NCBI GenBank assembly: GCA_945612235.1
Contig: CALZAE010000002.1
Coordinates: forward strand, 28,085 to 92,084
Direction: 5' to 3'
Source: an uncultured Gammaproteobacteria bacterium
Lineage (GTDB): Bacteria > Pseudomonadota > Gammaproteobacteria > Pseudomonadales > Pseudomonadaceae
DNA length: 64,000 bases
Shown here: piece by piece, positions 31,801 through 43,262 of the stretch
How the letters are laid out: every line of letters begins with the position of its first letter
Position numbering within the stretch: position 1 is the first letter of the stretch
The notes under the pieces: generated by a model
Told to the model about the DNA's origin: nothing
Database searches by the model: none
The model's input: only the letters and a program-made list of their open reading frames with translations
Translations under genes and position numbers: made by a program

Positions 31801-32742
31801 ATGACTGGTTGTGCAAGTTTTACCCCATTAACCCACGAAGGCGTATTTGCTGTTCGTGGTCCTGACGCAAAAGCTTTTTTACAAGGTCAAGTGACCTGCA
31901 ATCTTGCTTACATTAGCGATGAACGCAGCAGCCTCGGCGCTCGCTGCACGCCTAAAGGGCGCATGTTATCAAGTTTTCGTGTGCTTTTAGAAAATGACGG
32001 CTATTTATTAGCAATGGATAGCGAAATTTTAGCTGCGCAACTGGCAGAAATGCAGAAGTATGCCGTTTTCTCTAAATCCAAACTGACCAATGACAGCGCA
32101 CTCTGGAGTCGTTTTGGCCTGTATCAAGGCGATGCTGCACTCAGCGCACTGGGGATTGATTTACCTAAGGAAGTCAACAGCACTGTGCATAGCAATCAGA
32201 TGATCGCTATTCGCGTCTCTGACTTGCTCACTGAGTTGTGGGTCAGCGCCGATGAAGGCCCCTGCCTGCGCAAGCGCTTATTGAACCTGTTACCCGAAGC
32301 ACCGCTCAACACTTGGCTGCTGGGGCAGATCCGTAGCGGTATTGGCCATGTCAGCATGCCGGTACGTGAGCAATTTATCCCGCAAATGCTTAATTTGCCG
32401 GCACTGGATGCTGTGAGCTTTAAAAAGGGCTGTTACACCGGCCAAGAAATCGTTGCGCGCATGCAGTATTTGGGCAAACTCAAGCGCCATATGTACCACT
32501 TTAAAATGGCCGGCACTGATCTGCCTGTGCCAGGCACAGCTTTGCTATCACCGGTGCACTCCAGTGCTGTCGGTGAAGTGGTCAGCGCCGCACAAAGTGA
32601 GCACGGCATTGAACTGCTCGCAACAGCACTTGATGAAGCTGTAGGCGATGGACGTATTTACTTAGAAGGCAACGAGCACGCACTGCTTGAGAAGCTTGAA
32701 CTGCCCTACTTATTAGATACCGAACGCGAAATTTTGCGTTAA
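31801..32742 (+). CDS. ygfZ: tRNA-modifying / Fe-S cluster assembly protein YgfZ
   Basis: FLQGQVTCNL, GARCTPKGRMLSSFRV, KKGCYTGQEIVARMQYLGKLKR. Confidence 0.94.
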   Translation: MTGCASFTPLTHEGVFAVRGPDAKAFLQGQVTCNLAYISDERSSLGARCTPKGRMLSSFRVLLENDGYLLAMDSEILAAQLAEMQKYAVFSKSKLTNDSALWSRFGLYQGDAALSALGIDLPKEVNSTVHSNQMIAIRVSDLLTELWVSADEGPCLRKRLLNLLPEAPLNTWLLGQIRSGIGHVSMPVREQFIPQMLNLPALDAVSFKKGCYTGQEIVARMQYLGKLKRHMYHFKMAGTDLPVPGTALLSPVHSSAVGEVVSAAQSEHGIELLATALDEAVGDGRIYLEGNEHALLEKLELPYLLDTEREILR

Positions 32743-32774
32743 GACGCTAGGCTTAACATCAGTGGAGCACCATC

Positions 32775-33080
32775 ATGCTAACTCTATTGCAAATTGATTT
32801 TCCATTTACGGGCCCCTTCGGTGAAGCTATGGCTCAGGCTATGCAACCCTTAGCTGAGACTATTATTGAAGAGCCGGGCCTACTGTGGAAAATCTGGACG
32901 GAAAACGTCGAAACACAAGAAGCCGGTGGCATCTATTTATTTAGTGATGCGCCAGCAGCACAAGCCTACTTAGAGATGCACAGCGCCCGCTTAAGCGCCA
33001 GTGGTGTGACCGGCATTCGTGCTAAATTATTTGACGTCAACCGCCCTCTTAGCGAAATTTGTAAAGGTCCAATGCAATGA
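32775..33080 (+). CDS. YdhR-family monooxygenase-like protein
   Basis: [13 protein letters not shown]...[25 protein letters not shown]. Confidence 0.85.
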   Translation: MLTLLQIDFPFTGPFGEAMAQAMQPLAETIIEEPGLLWKIWTENVETQEAGGIYLFSDAPAAQAYLEMHSARLSASGVTGIRAKLFDVNRPLSEICKGPMQ

Positions 33081-33430
33081 CAACCAGTAAGCTCGATAAA
33101 ATTCTAGCCCAAGCGCAGAAAGAAAATGAAAGCGGCTACCGACAAAAAGCTTTAAGAATGTACCCACACTTTTGTGGTCGTTGCAGTCGTGAGTTTAGCG
33201 GTAAGGGTCTGAGTGAATTAACCGTGCACCACCGTGACCATAATCACGATAACAATCCGTCCGACGGCTCCAACTGGGAACTGCTGTGCTTGTATTGTCA
33301 CGATAATGAGCACCAGCGCCAAGTGGATCTGCATTATCAAAAAGAAGAGCGCGCCGGGCAAAAAGGTCCGCAGCAAACCTTTAAAGGCTTAGCGGGTCTT
33401 GCAGATCTTCTGAAGAAAAACGACAGCTAA
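33077..33430 (+). CDS. YajD family HNH nuclease
   Basis: [47 protein letters not shown]. Confidence 0.92.
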   Translation: MTTSKLDKILAQAQKENESGYRQKALRMYPHFCGRCSREFSGKGLSELTVHHRDHNHDNNPSDGSNWELLCLYCHDNEHQRQVDLHYQKEERAGQKGPQQTFKGLAGLADLLKKNDS

Positions 33431-33501
33431 CAGGCTGTGCTCCATGCTACTTTTTCAGTAAGAAGCAGCGTGGAGCATAGTACTCACCAATACAGTCAAA
33501 C

Positions 33502-33951
33502 TTAGCCCGATCTGAAAATCAGATGTTTTTCCCAATCCTCATCAGCAACATCCACTTCGCTGACCATACGCCCGAGTCGTGAAATGCTTTCGGTATGCAC
33601 CGCATCTGTATTGCCACAGACTAGATGATGCCAAACAAACAAATCTTTACCTTCACTGACCAAGCGATAAGCGCAGGTGGTGGGCAGCCATTTAAAAGAC
33701 TCAGCTTGATCAGCAGTCAATTGAATGCAGTCGGCCACATAGCGCTTACGGTCTGGATAATTACTGCAGCGCGCTGTATCTAAATCCAATAACTTACAAG
33801 CAATATTGGTGTAATACACCGCACCATCATCTTCATCTTCAAGCTTTTGCAAACAGCACAAACCACAACCATCACAGAGTGATTCCCACTCTTCCTGATC
33901 CAACTCAGCTAAGGTTTTACGTTTCCAAAAGGGTTCAACAATTGCGGCCAT
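33502..33951 (-). CDS. YcgN family cysteine cluster protein
   Basis: [36 protein letters not shown]. Confidence 0.92.
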   Translation of the reverse strand: MAAIVEPFWKRKTLAELDQEEWESLCDGCGLCCLQKLEDEDDGAVYYTNIACKLLDLDTARCSNYPDRKRYVADCIQLTADQAESFKWLPTTCAYRLVSEGKDLFVWHHLVCGNTDAVHTESISRLGRMVSEVDVADEDWEKHLIFRSG

Positions 33952-33997
33952 TCTCTGCTCTACCTAGGCCAAGCACTAAACTTGGCGGATATAATAA

Positions 33998-34312
33998 TTA
34001 ATCTTGCTTGCACTCAACTTTAACGCGCATTTTAATCACCGTAGTGCTAAATCGCGCAGTCAAATGTGCAGTTTCACCTGCGGCCAAACGGGCTTTACGT
34101 GTGCGCGGGCTTTCTGGCCCATTGCGAAAACGCACTGTGCACACAGCAGCCTGCTGACCATAGTTATGTAACGAGACTGAAGCGCCATTATTACCTAAAT
34201 CAGCAGTGGTCACGGCGATTTCAGCGCCATTAAGTTGCTGCTCAACTTCAAATGCAAAGGCCAAAGCCGCTGCTGGACACAGCAGCGCTAACATTATTAG
34301 ATATTTTCTCAT
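33998..34312 (-). CDS. Small exported protein of unknown function
   Basis: Signal peptide MRKYLIMLALLCPAAALAFA followed by about 85 aa; start chosen at the signal peptide Met. Confidence 0.7.
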   Translation of the reverse strand: MRKYLIMLALLCPAAALAFAFEVEQQLNGAEIAVTTADLGNNGASVSLHNYGQQAAVCTVRFRNGPESPRTRKARLAAGETAHLTARFSTTVIKMRVKVECKQD

Positions 34313-34525
34313 ACTTTCTTCTCGCAGCAGTCTAGCCATGCAGTGTAACGCATCAATCAATACAAACCGCCCACCCAATTAGAAAAGTGTGGAAAAAATG
34401 CTTTATTTGCCAGTAACAGCCATCTATCATCCTGTACTTCTCTTCTTTTATTTGACCAGCAGTCGCACCATCACACCGCAATACCTGCTGATTCCCACCT
34501 TAATACAGTACGACTTAATCCTCTT

Positions 34526-35869
34526 ATGCAAACACTTAATAGCGCAGTAACGACCATCAATAACTGGGTCTGGGGCACACCCATGCTGATTGCCATCTTA
34601 GGCAGCGGCTTGTTTCTCATGCTGGCACTCAAATTTATGCCGATCCTTAATATCAAGCGCGGCTTTTTAGAGATTTGGAATGGCCGTAAAAAAGGTGACG
34701 CTAGCATCGGCCAAATCAGCCCCTTCGCGGCACTCATGACCACACTGGCGGCCACTGTGGGTACCGGTAATATCGCTGGAGTAGCGACTGCTATTGTTCT
34801 GGGTGGCCCAGGTGCTCTATTTTGGATGTGGTGTACCGCCCTAGTTGGCATGGCGACTAAATATTGCGAAGTGGTCTTGGCAGTACATTTTCGCGAGAAA
34901 AACAGCAGCAAGCATTTTGTTGGTGGCCCCATGTATGCAATTAAAAATGGTTTAGGTCGTAAATGGGCTTGGCTGGGCGCGTGCTTTGCTTTATTCGGTG
35001 GCTTAGCCAGTTTTGGCATTGGCAATATGGTGCAGGTCAACAGCATGACCGCTGGACTGGCGGTCTCCTTTGCCATTCCAGCGTGGATCAGCGGGCTGTG
35101 CATTATGGTGCTGGTTGGACTGGTTATTTTAGGCGGCATCCAGCGTATAGGAGCAGTGGCACAGACTCTGGTACCCTTTATGTGCGTGGCTTACATCATC
35201 GCCACTGGGTTTATTTTAATCAGCCACTACCAAGCGATTCCTGCAGCATTTATCTTGATTTTTGATTCGGCATTTAATGGTCACGCGGCTGTTGGTGGCT
35301 TTGCCGGTGCGGCGATGATTGCGGCAATACGTTTTGGTGTGGCGCGCGGGGTTTTCTCGAACGAGGCAGGTTTGGGTAGCGCGGGTATTGCACAAGCAGC
35401 AGGCACCAGTGATGACCCTGTAGTGTCTGGTTTAATTGGCATGATGGGCACTTTTATTGACACATTAATAGTGTGCACCATGACCGGCTTAGCCATTATT
35501 TGCTCGGGTGTCTGGAGCAGTGGTTTAAGTGGCGCGGCCTTATCATCTGCAGCTTTTGAGTCGGCAATGCCAGGCATAGGCAATTATTTATTGACCACCG
35601 CTCTTGTGGTATTTGCTTTCACTACTATTTTAGGCTGGAGCTATTATGGCGAACGCTGCTGGGAGTTTTTATTCGGCAAGCGCGCCATTTTACCCTACCG
35701 TTTAATCTGGGTCGCAGTAGTGCCCTTAGGGGCTATTACGCAACTGGATACTGTCTGGCTGCTAGCTGACACTTTAAATGGCCTAATGGCGCTGCCCAAC
35801 TTGGTTGCTTTACTGGTGCTCAGCCCTGTGGTGATTAAACTGACTCAAGCGCACTTTGCTCAACACTAA
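34526..35869 (+). CDS. Alanine/glycine:cation symporter family protein (AGCS)
   Basis: FAALMTTLAATVGTGNIAGVATAIVLGGPGALFWMW, FSNEAGLGSAGIAQAA. Confidence 0.95.
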   Translation: MQTLNSAVTTINNWVWGTPMLIAILGSGLFLMLALKFMPILNIKRGFLEIWNGRKKGDASIGQISPFAALMTTLAATVGTGNIAGVATAIVLGGPGALFWMWCTALVGMATKYCEVVLAVHFREKNSSKHFVGGPMYAIKNGLGRKWAWLGACFALFGGLASFGIGNMVQVNSMTAGLAVSFAIPAWISGLCIMVLVGLVILGGIQRIGAVAQTLVPFMCVAYIIATGFILISHYQAIPAAFILIFDSAFNGHAAVGGFAGAAMIAAIRFGVARGVFSNEAGLGSAGIAQAAGTSDDPVVSGLIGMMGTFIDTLIVCTMTGLAIICSGVWSSGLSGAALSSAAFESAMPGIGNYLLTTALVVFAFTTILGWSYYGERCWEFLFGKRAILPYRLIWVAVVPLGAITQLDTVWLLADTLNGLMALPNLVALLVLSPVVIKLTQAHFAQH

Positions 35870-36756
35870 TTGCTTTGCGTCTCATTTAGCGCGCTGTAAG
35901 TGCCTTCAGGTACGCGCGATAGCACAATATTCACCCGGCGATTGAGCGCGCGGTTAGCAGCAGTATTATTGGGTTTAAGTGGGTAGCGCTCGCCATGGAA
36001 GCGCACTATCACTTGCTCTTCAGGTATCCCTTGATCCAAAAAATACTGCTTGACCGTTAGCGCTCGCTGGCGAGAGATTTCACGATTACTTAAGCGGTTG
36101 CCCCAACTGTCAGAATGGCCATCAACTTCAATCTGATTCACTGTAGGATCTTCTTTTAAGTAATCCACAATGGCTTTTAAACGCCCTGTAGCTGACTCAC
36201 TCAACACCATATTGGTATCTACAAAAGCAATTCGCGTTTGTTTGAGCTGATCAAAATTATAGGGTAGCAAACTGGCTGTGCACTCTAAGTAACGCTGATA
36301 GGCATCCGAAAAGCGGGCTGGAAGAATGCGCACCTCAAGGCGATCACCTTGATTGGTGCGGTGACGAATCAACGGCCCACGCCCTTCAAGCAAGCCGGTT
36401 AACAAGCGTCCAGCCTGTAAAGGTGATGCATATAGCGCATGACTATTGGCCGGCACCAAGACAACCCCTAAATTAATATCGCCTTGGCCGGCACGCCAAG
36501 GTGCCGCGGCAGCCAATAAAGTTGCTGAACCACGACTGAGCCAAGCTTCTTGTGCTTGCAAACGAAAGGTTGGGCCTTCACCGGCACGACGCACAAACTC
36601 GCCATGACCAAAGCCTTGCACAGGCTGCGCCAATCGGCATTCAAAACGATCACCTTCCACACTCCACTCAACATGCTCTAAGGGCGTTTGAAAGGTGATG
36701 GCTGAGGCAGGCAAGGCTAACAGGCTCGCCCATATCGAAAATACAGCTAAGCGCAT
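35866..36756 (-). CDS. motY: MotY-like OmpA-domain flagellar stator protein
   Basis: C-terminal OmpA motif (IEVDGHSDSWGNRLSNREISRQRALTVKQYF); adjacent to pyrC/rnt, as motY is in Pseudomonas. Confidence 0.88.
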   Translation of the reverse strand: MRLAVFSIWASLLALPASAITFQTPLEHVEWSVEGDRFECRLAQPVQGFGHGEFVRRAGEGPTFRLQAQEAWLSRGSATLLAAAAPWRAGQGDINLGVVLVPANSHALYASPLQAGRLLTGLLEGRGPLIRHRTNQGDRLEVRILPARFSDAYQRYLECTASLLPYNFDQLKQTRIAFVDTNMVLSESATGRLKAIVDYLKEDPTVNQIEVDGHSDSWGNRLSNREISRQRALTVKQYFLDQGIPEEQVIVRFHGERYPLKPNNTAANRALNRRVNIVLSRVPEGTYSALNETQSN

Positions 36757-36890
36757 TGCGCTCTCCAGTCACGAAAATACTTAACTAAGTTATCGGTCAG
36801 ACTCAAGAAAACTTTAAAGCAGATGCCCGCATCGCGCTTTTACGGTAGCATTCTACTTATTCAAGATAAATTGACTGACTGGAAGCCTTC

Positions 36891-37937
36891 ATGATTGACC
36901 GTCTTACCTTGCTGCGACCCGACGATTGGCATATACACTTGCGCGATGGCGCATTTTTGCCACATACAGTTGCGGATGCCGCACGCACCTTTGCTCGTGC
37001 GATTGTTATGCCTAACCTGGTTCCGCCCGTACGCAATACTGCACAAGCCGATCAATACCGCGAACGTATTTTAAATGCTCGTCCGGCACAGAGCAGTTTT
37101 GACCCCTTAATGGTGCTCTACCTCACGGATCACACTACAGCCCACGACATTCAAGAAGCTAAAGCCAGCGGCTTTGTGCACGCAGCAAAGCTGTATCCAG
37201 CGGGCGCCACCACCAACTCCGACTCTGGCGTGACTTCATTAGAAGCCATTTACCCAGCACTAGAAGCCATGAGTGCAGTGGGTATGCCTTTATTGGTGCA
37301 CGGTGAAGTCACCCACAGTGACGTGGATATTTTTGATCGTGAAAAGCGCTTTATTGACGATCAGTTAGTTGGCTTAGTCCAACGCTTCCCAGATTTAAAA
37401 GTCGTTTTAGAACACATCACTACAGCAGATGCGGCCCAGTTTGTTAGCGCAGCCAGCAATAAGGTTGCCGCGACCATCACCGCGCATCACTTACTGTATA
37501 ACCGCAACCATATGTTAGCCGGTGGTATTCGCCCGCACTTTTATTGCCTGCCGATTCTCAAGCGCAACACACACCAAGAAGCGTTACTCGATGCAGCCAC
37601 CAGCGGTTCAAGTAAGTTCTTTTTAGGCACCGACTCAGCACCCCACGCACAAAACGCCAAAGAAATTGCTTGTGGTTGTGCCGGTTGCTACACCGCCTAT
37701 GCCGCCATTGAGTTATATGCTGAAGCCTTTGAGCAACGCAATGCATTGGACAAGCTCGAAGCCTTTGCCAGCCACTTCGGTGCAGACTTCTACGGTTTAC
37801 CACGCAACCAAGACAGCATCACCCTAGTGCGTGAGCCTTGGACGGTGCCAGATTCCTTTGACTACGCCGAGCAAAAACTGGTGCCACTGCGTGCTGGCGA
37901 AACCTTAAACTGGCGTGTATTAGGAGCTCAAGCATGA
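36891..37937 (+). CDS. pyrC: Dihydroorotase
   Basis: [45 protein letters not shown]. Confidence 0.97.
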   Translation: MIDRLTLLRPDDWHIHLRDGAFLPHTVADAARTFARAIVMPNLVPPVRNTAQADQYRERILNARPAQSSFDPLMVLYLTDHTTAHDIQEAKASGFVHAAKLYPAGATTNSDSGVTSLEAIYPALEAMSAVGMPLLVHGEVTHSDVDIFDREKRFIDDQLVGLVQRFPDLKVVLEHITTADAAQFVSAASNKVAATITAHHLLYNRNHMLAGGIRPHFYCLPILKRNTHQEALLDAATSGSSKFFLGTDSAPHAQNAKEIACGCAGCYTAYAAIELYAEAFEQRNALDKLEAFASHFGADFYGLPRNQDSITLVREPWTVPDSFDYAEQKLVPLRAGETLNWRVLGAQA

Positions 37938-38638
37938 GCAACGATATCCCAGATTACGAGTTCGAAGAGTACATCAATAAAGAAAGCAACAACGCTCACG
38001 ACAAGCACAGCGGTGGTTTAAAATCGGCCATGGCGCGTCGCTTCCGTGGCTATTTGCCCGTAGTCATTGATGTGGAAACCGGCGGTTTTAATTGCGCTAC
38101 TGATGCTTTATTAGAAATCGCTGCAGTGATTCCAGCGATGGATGAAGACGGTTTACTCTACGCCGAGCACACCTTATTTTTCCGCGTCAAGCCGTTTGAA
38201 GGCGCTAACATTGAACAAGCTGCCTTAGACTTTACCGGCATCAAGCTTGATCACCCGTTACGCATGGCCGTCACTGAAGATCACGCCCTCGGTGAGATTT
38301 TCAAAAGCGTACGCAAATCGCTAAAAGCCGCAGGCTGCAAACGCGCCATTTTAGTCGGCCATAACAGCCACTTTGATTTAGGCTTTCTTAATGCGGCAGT
38401 AGAGCGCTGCGGCATTAAGCGCAACCCCTTCCACCCTTTCTCCAGCTTTGATACTGCAACTCTGGGCGGCCTTGCTTACGGTCAAACCGTGTTAGCTAAA
38501 GCCTGTGAAGCGGCTGATATCAGTTTTGATAGCCGTGAAGCTCATAACGCACGTTACGATACTGAAAAAACGGCTGAACTGTTTTGCGGTATCGTCAACC
38601 GCTGGAAAGAAATGGGTGGCTGGGACGATTTCGAATAA
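37934..38638 (+). CDS. rnt: Ribonuclease T
   Basis: [59 protein letters not shown]. Confidence 0.97.
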   Translation: MSNDIPDYEFEEYINKESNNAHDKHSGGLKSAMARRFRGYLPVVIDVETGGFNCATDALLEIAAVIPAMDEDGLLYAEHTLFFRVKPFEGANIEQAALDFTGIKLDHPLRMAVTEDHALGEIFKSVRKSLKAAGCKRAILVGHNSHFDLGFLNAAVERCGIKRNPFHPFSSFDTATLGGLAYGQTVLAKACEAADISFDSREAHNARYDTEKTAELFCGIVNRWKEMGGWDDFE

Positions 38639-38669
38639 ACTTTGAGATCTTAACTGCACCAACAAAAAG

Positions 38670-38702
38670 GGGCGCTCGGCAATTAATCACTGCCCAGCGC
38701 CC
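38670..38702. terminator. Bidirectional terminator between rnt and ppsR
   Basis: GGGCGCTCGGCA...TGCCCAGCGCCC with A-rich left and T-rich right flanks. Confidence 0.7.
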
Positions 38703-38731
38703 GCTTTTATTAACGCTAATAGTCCATACGC

Positions 38732-39559
38732 TTATTTAAAGCGGCGCTCAATCCCCTTCTCAACCAAAATCTTGGCTGAAATTTCTTCAACAGAAAAATG
38801 CGTCGTATTAATAAAATTAATATTTTCACGCTTAAACAAGCCTTCCACTTCACGCACTTCAAATTCACACTGCGCGTAACTGGCATAACGACTATTGGGC
38901 TTGCGCTCATTACGAATCGCTGCCAGACGGTCTGCATCAATGGTTAAACCAAAGAGCTTATCTTTATGCTCTTTTAACGAATTGGGCAGTTGTAAGCTTT
39001 CCATATCATCTTCAGTTAACGGATAGTTAGCAGCACGAATACCGTACTGCATCGCCATATACAAACAGGTTGGCGTTTTACCACAGCGCGACACACCCAC
39101 TAAAATAATATCAGCACTGTCATAATGACGCGTGCGCCCACCATCATCGTTATCCAGCGCAAAATGCACCGCTTCAATACGCTCCATATAATTGGCGCTG
39201 TGGGTAATAGAATGTGATTTACCCACCGAATAGGATGAGCGATCATTTAGCTCTTCTTCAAGTGGCGATAAAAAGCTGGAGAAAATATCCACTTTAAAGG
39301 TATTTGCAGTGGATAAAATATCGCGAATTTCAGTATTCACAATAGTATCGAAAACAATGGGACGTATGCCCTCACTTTCCGCAACAGCATTAATTTGCTG
39401 TACCATAGCCTGTGCTTTTTCAACAGTGTCAATATAGGGTCGAGTTAAGCGGCGGAAGTCGATATTATCGAATTGAGCCAATAAACTTTGCCCGAGCGTT
39501 TCGGCAGTAATACCCGTTCCATCAGAAATAAAAAAAGCTGTACGTTTCATAATTGCCAA
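38732..39559 (-). CDS. ppsR: PEP synthetase regulatory protein (kinase/phosphorylase)
   Basis: [45 protein letters not shown]; divergent from ppsA. Confidence 0.96.
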   Translation of the reverse strand: MAIMKRTAFFISDGTGITAETLGQSLLAQFDNIDFRRLTRPYIDTVEKAQAMVQQINAVAESEGIRPIVFDTIVNTEIRDILSTANTFKVDIFSSFLSPLEEELNDRSSYSVGKSHSITHSANYMERIEAVHFALDNDDGGRTRHYDSADIILVGVSRCGKTPTCLYMAMQYGIRAANYPLTEDDMESLQLPNSLKEHKDKLFGLTIDADRLAAIRNERKPNSRYASYAQCEFEVREVEGLFKRENINFINTTHFSVEEISAKILVEKGIERRFK

Positions 39560-39701
39560 AAGCCTTAAGTCGTGAACATTTCTCGGTTAGTATAGGCAGG
39601 TTATTGCAATAGATGTTGCCTGGCGACATTGTGACCCATTTTCCCCAAACAAGGCCAATAGATTAAACTGGCCCTTTCAATACAGACGTGGAGAGATCAC
39701 C

Positions 39702-42068
39702 TTGGTTGAATACGTAGTTTCCCTCGATAAGCTCGGTAACCATGATGTTGAGCGTGTAGGGGGCAAAAACGCTTCCCTAGGCGAAATGATCAGTAACCTT
39801 GCCGGCGCCGGCGTTTCAGTACCGGGTGGTTTTGCGACCACCGCCCAAGCCTACCGTGACTTTATTGATGCCAATAATCTAGATGCTCGCATCCATGACC
39901 TACTGGACGCTTTAGATACTGACGACGTCAATGCTTTGGCTAAAGCCGGCTCACAGATTCGCCAATGGATCTTAGAAGCAGATTTCCCAGCGCAACTGGA
40001 TGCCGATATTCGTACTGCTTTTGCGCAGATGGCCAACGGCAATGACAATATGGCTGTTGCCGTGCGCTCCTCTGCCACGGCAGAAGACTTGCCTGACGCA
40101 TCCTTTGCCGGCCAGCAAGAAACCTTCTTAAATATTCGTGGCGTGGATAATGTGATCTACGCTGCCAAAGAAGTGTTTGCCTCACTCTTTAATGACCGTG
40201 CTATTTCTTACCGTGTGCACCAAGGTTTTGACCACCGTAACGTGGCGTTATCTGTCGGTGTACAGCGTATGGTGCGCTCAGAGACAGCCGCAGCTGGTGT
40301 GATGTTCAGTTTGGATACCGAGTCAGGTTTCCGCGATGTGGTATTTATCACTGGTGCTTACGGCTTAGGTGAAACCGTTGTACAAGGCGCGGTCAACCCT
40401 GACGAGTTTTATGTACATAAACAAACGTTAGCCGCTGGTCGTCCAGCGATTTTACGTCGCAACTTGGGCAGTAAAGCGCTGAAAATGATTTACGGCAGCG
40501 ACGCCAGTGCTGGCAAGTCCATTGAAACAGTCGACGTGGACCAAGCCGAGCGCATGCGCTTTTGCCTGACCGATGCTGAAGTATCCAACCTTGCCCAGCA
40601 AGCAGTAATTATTGAGCAACACTACGGCTGCCCCATGGATATCGAGTGGGCGAAAGACGGCGATGATGGCCAGTTGTATATCGTTCAAGCCCGCCCTGAA
40701 ACAGTTAAAAGCCGTAGCAACCTCAATGTCATGGAGCGCTACTTGCTCAAAGAGCAAGGCACTGTTTTAGTTGAAGGTCGTGCTATTGGTCAACGCATCG
40801 GTGCAGGCCGTGTACGCATTATCAATGATGTCTCGGAAATGGATAAAGTCCAGCCAGGCGATGTACTGGTTTCAGATATGACCGACCCTGACTGGGAGCC
40901 GGTGATGAAACGCGCCAGCGCCATTGTCACTAACCGTGGCGGCCGTACCTGTCACGCAGCGATTATCGCCCGCGAACTGGGTATCCCTGCAGTCGTCGGT
41001 TGTGGTAATGCCACCTCTTTGCTGAAAGACGGTCAAGGCGTTACCGTATCCTGTGCGGAAGGTGATACCGGTTATGTGTTTGAAGGTGAGCTGAATTTTG
41101 ATATTCGCACCAACTCAGTGGAAGCGATGCCTGATCTGCCCTTCAAAATAATGATGAACGTGGGTAACCCTGACCGCGCTTTTGATTTTGCGCAATTGCC
41201 CAACGAAGGTGTCGGTTTAGCCCGCCTTGAGTTTATTATTAACCGCATGATTGGCGTGCACCCCAAAGCGCTACTGAACTTTGATAGTCTGCCAAGCGAC
41301 TTACAAGACAGCATCGAAAAGCGCATCGCAGGTTACGCCAGCCCGATTGATTTCTATGTCGACAAACTGGTGGAAGGTGTCAGCACCCTCGCCGCAGCGT
41401 TCTGGCCCAAGAAAGTCATAGTGCGTCTGTCTGACTTTAAGTCTAACGAATACGCCAACCTGATCGGCGGCAAGCTGTATGAGCCGACCGAAGAAAACCC
41501 GATGCTGGGTTTCCGTGGCGCTTCACGCTATATCAGCGAATCATTCCGCGACTGCTTTGAATTAGAGTGCCGCGCGATGAAACGTGTACGTGACGTGATG
41601 GGTTTAACCAACGTTGAGTTGATGGTGCCTTTCGTGCGTACTGTCAATGAAGCGGCACAGGTTGTGAGCTTGCTTGAAGAGTACGGCCTTAAGCGCGGCG
41701 AAAACGGTTTACGCCTGATTATGATGTGCGAGTTACCGTCCAACGCCTTATTAGCAGACGAATTCTTGGAGCACTTTGATGGTTTCTCCATCGGCTCTAA
41801 CGATATGACGCAGCTGACCTTAGGTCTAGACCGTGACTCAGGAGTGATTGCACACTTATTTGACGAGCGTGATCCTGCAGTGAAAAAACTGCTATCGATG
41901 GCCATCCAAGCCTGCAACAAAGCCGGTAAATACATCGGTATTTGTGGCCAAGGCCCATCGGATCACCCTGATCTGGCGCGCTGGTTAATGGAGCAAGGCA
42001 TCGAAAGCGTATCGCTCAACCCTGACTCAGTCTTAGACACTTGGTTCTTCCTCGCGGAAAACAACTAA
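39702..42068 (+). CDS. ppsA: Phosphoenolpyruvate synthase
   Basis: [79 protein letters not shown]. Confidence 0.97.
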   Translation: MVEYVVSLDKLGNHDVERVGGKNASLGEMISNLAGAGVSVPGGFATTAQAYRDFIDANNLDARIHDLLDALDTDDVNALAKAGSQIRQWILEADFPAQLDADIRTAFAQMANGNDNMAVAVRSSATAEDLPDASFAGQQETFLNIRGVDNVIYAAKEVFASLFNDRAISYRVHQGFDHRNVALSVGVQRMVRSETAAAGVMFSLDTESGFRDVVFITGAYGLGETVVQGAVNPDEFYVHKQTLAAGRPAILRRNLGSKALKMIYGSDASAGKSIETVDVDQAERMRFCLTDAEVSNLAQQAVIIEQHYGCPMDIEWAKDGDDGQLYIVQARPETVKSRSNLNVMERYLLKEQGTVLVEGRAIGQRIGAGRVRIINDVSEMDKVQPGDVLVSDMTDPDWEPVMKRASAIVTNRGGRTCHAAIIARELGIPAVVGCGNATSLLKDGQGVTVSCAEGDTGYVFEGELNFDIRTNSVEAMPDLPFKIMMNVGNPDRAFDFAQLPNEGVGLARLEFIINRMIGVHPKALLNFDSLPSDLQDSIEKRIAGYASPIDFYVDKLVEGVSTLAAAFWPKKVIVRLSDFKSNEYANLIGGKLYEPTEENPMLGFRGASRYISESFRDCFELECRAMKRVRDVMGLTNVELMVPFVRTVNEAAQVVSLLEEYGLKRGENGLRLIMMCELPSNALLADEFLEHFDGFSIGSNDMTQLTLGLDRDSGVIAHLFDERDPAVKKLLSMAIQACNKAGKYIGICGQGPSDHPDLARWLMEQGIESVSLNPDSVLDTWFFLAENN

Positions 42069-42079
42069 GCACTGCACTG

Positions 42080-42108
42080 AGCTGTGCGCTGGACAACAGC
42101 GTACAGCT
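42080..42108 (+). terminator. Hairpin downstream of ppsA
   Basis: AGCTGTGCGCTG...CAGCGTACAGCT, one mismatch; no T-tract. Confidence 0.45.
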
Positions 42109-42316
42109 CAGCTTGGCCCGCAGCTCTACTAAGCCCAAGGCTCTAGCTACCCCACCCTTTCTACACACTCCTAGGCGCTTAGCCGCACACATTAAGTGCA
42201 GCCCGACACCAAACCGGTTATAAGAAACGCTTTCTATATAACCATATAGCTAATCATTCCTTTTGCAGCAGCAAACACTGTGACATCATTGCGCCACAGT
42301 TATAGGAGTCATTGCT

Positions 42317-43261
42317 ATGAAACATTTTTACGCCAGTGTGGTGTTTTTTTTATCCCTGATTTTGACTCATGCACAGGCTGCCATTCATCAGCCCTTGCTT
42401 GAAGCCGCTCAATTATCTGAGGCCATCACGACCGAAGCGCAATTGCGTATCATCGATATTCGCAGCCCCGAAGATTTTGCCGCAGGTCATATCCCTCAAG
42501 CATTATCGGCACCTTATGGTCAGTGGCGCGGTCCAGCACACAACCCAGGTCAATTAGCGGATGACGCTTATTTTCAAGACTTAGTGCGCAAGCTGGGTTT
42601 AACCCAAGATCAACCCATAGTGGTGTATTCCAGCGGTGTGGATGAAACCGACTTTGGCGCTGCTGCACGCGTTTACTGGACTTTAAAATACTTAGGTTTT
42701 ACTGACTTAAGCATTCTCAATGGCGGCTTACAACAATGGCAGCAGGCTACCAGCACGCAAGCTACAGCGGTACCAGCCAGCCAAGTGACAGTGCACAGTA
42801 ATCCCAAATTAGTGATTTTTAAAGACGAGTTACTGGATAAAATCACTCAGCAAGATACAACCTATCAGCTGCTTGATGCGCGTCCGCCCATTTTCTACCA
42901 AGGCCAAGTTAAAGCTCCTACGGCCAGCACTGGCGGTACTATTGCTAGCGCGCAAAATATCCCTTTTGGCCAGTGGTTTAATAGCAATGACACGCGCCTG
43001 CGCCCAGTAGCAGAAATCAAACAACTGGTCGCCGAACAAGGTTTAGCGCAGGCTCAAGAAACCGTATCTTTTTGTAATACGGGTCACTGGGCCGCAACCA
43101 ACTGGTTTGTACTGTCAGAACTGGCCGGCTTACAAGATGTACGCCTCTACCCTGCTTCACTGGCTGAGTGGACACAGGCTCAAGAAGGTTTGCCGATGGA
43201 GAATACACCCAGCCGTTTCGAGCAAATCAAATCCAAGCTTTCTCAGTTAGTGAAGAATTAA
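42317..43261 (+). CDS. Exported two-domain rhodanese-like sulfurtransferase
   Basis: Signal peptide (MKHFYASVVFFLSLILTHAQA); first domain IIDIRSPEDFAAGHIPQA; second domain catalytic loop SFCNTGHWAA. Confidence 0.9.
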   Translation: MKHFYASVVFFLSLILTHAQAAIHQPLLEAAQLSEAITTEAQLRIIDIRSPEDFAAGHIPQALSAPYGQWRGPAHNPGQLADDAYFQDLVRKLGLTQDQPIVVYSSGVDETDFGAAARVYWTLKYLGFTDLSILNGGLQQWQQATSTQATAVPASQVTVHSNPKLVIFKDELLDKITQQDTTYQLLDARPPIFYQGQVKAPTASTGGTIASAQNIPFGQWFNSNDTRLRPVAEIKQLVAEQGLAQAQETVSFCNTGHWAATNWFVLSELAGLQDVRLYPASLAEWTQAQEGLPMENTPSRFEQIKSKLSQLVKN

Positions 43262-43262
43262 T

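Noticed and set aside
34471-35139. 222-aa minus-strand ORF
   Set aside because: Antisense to the AGCS symporter gene; Pro/Lys/Ala-rich shadow ORF
36783-36792. TTAACTAAGT between motY and pyrC as a second Ter-like site
   Set aside because: Only the TAACTAA portion matches; no G6-like position or GTTG core, expected by chance
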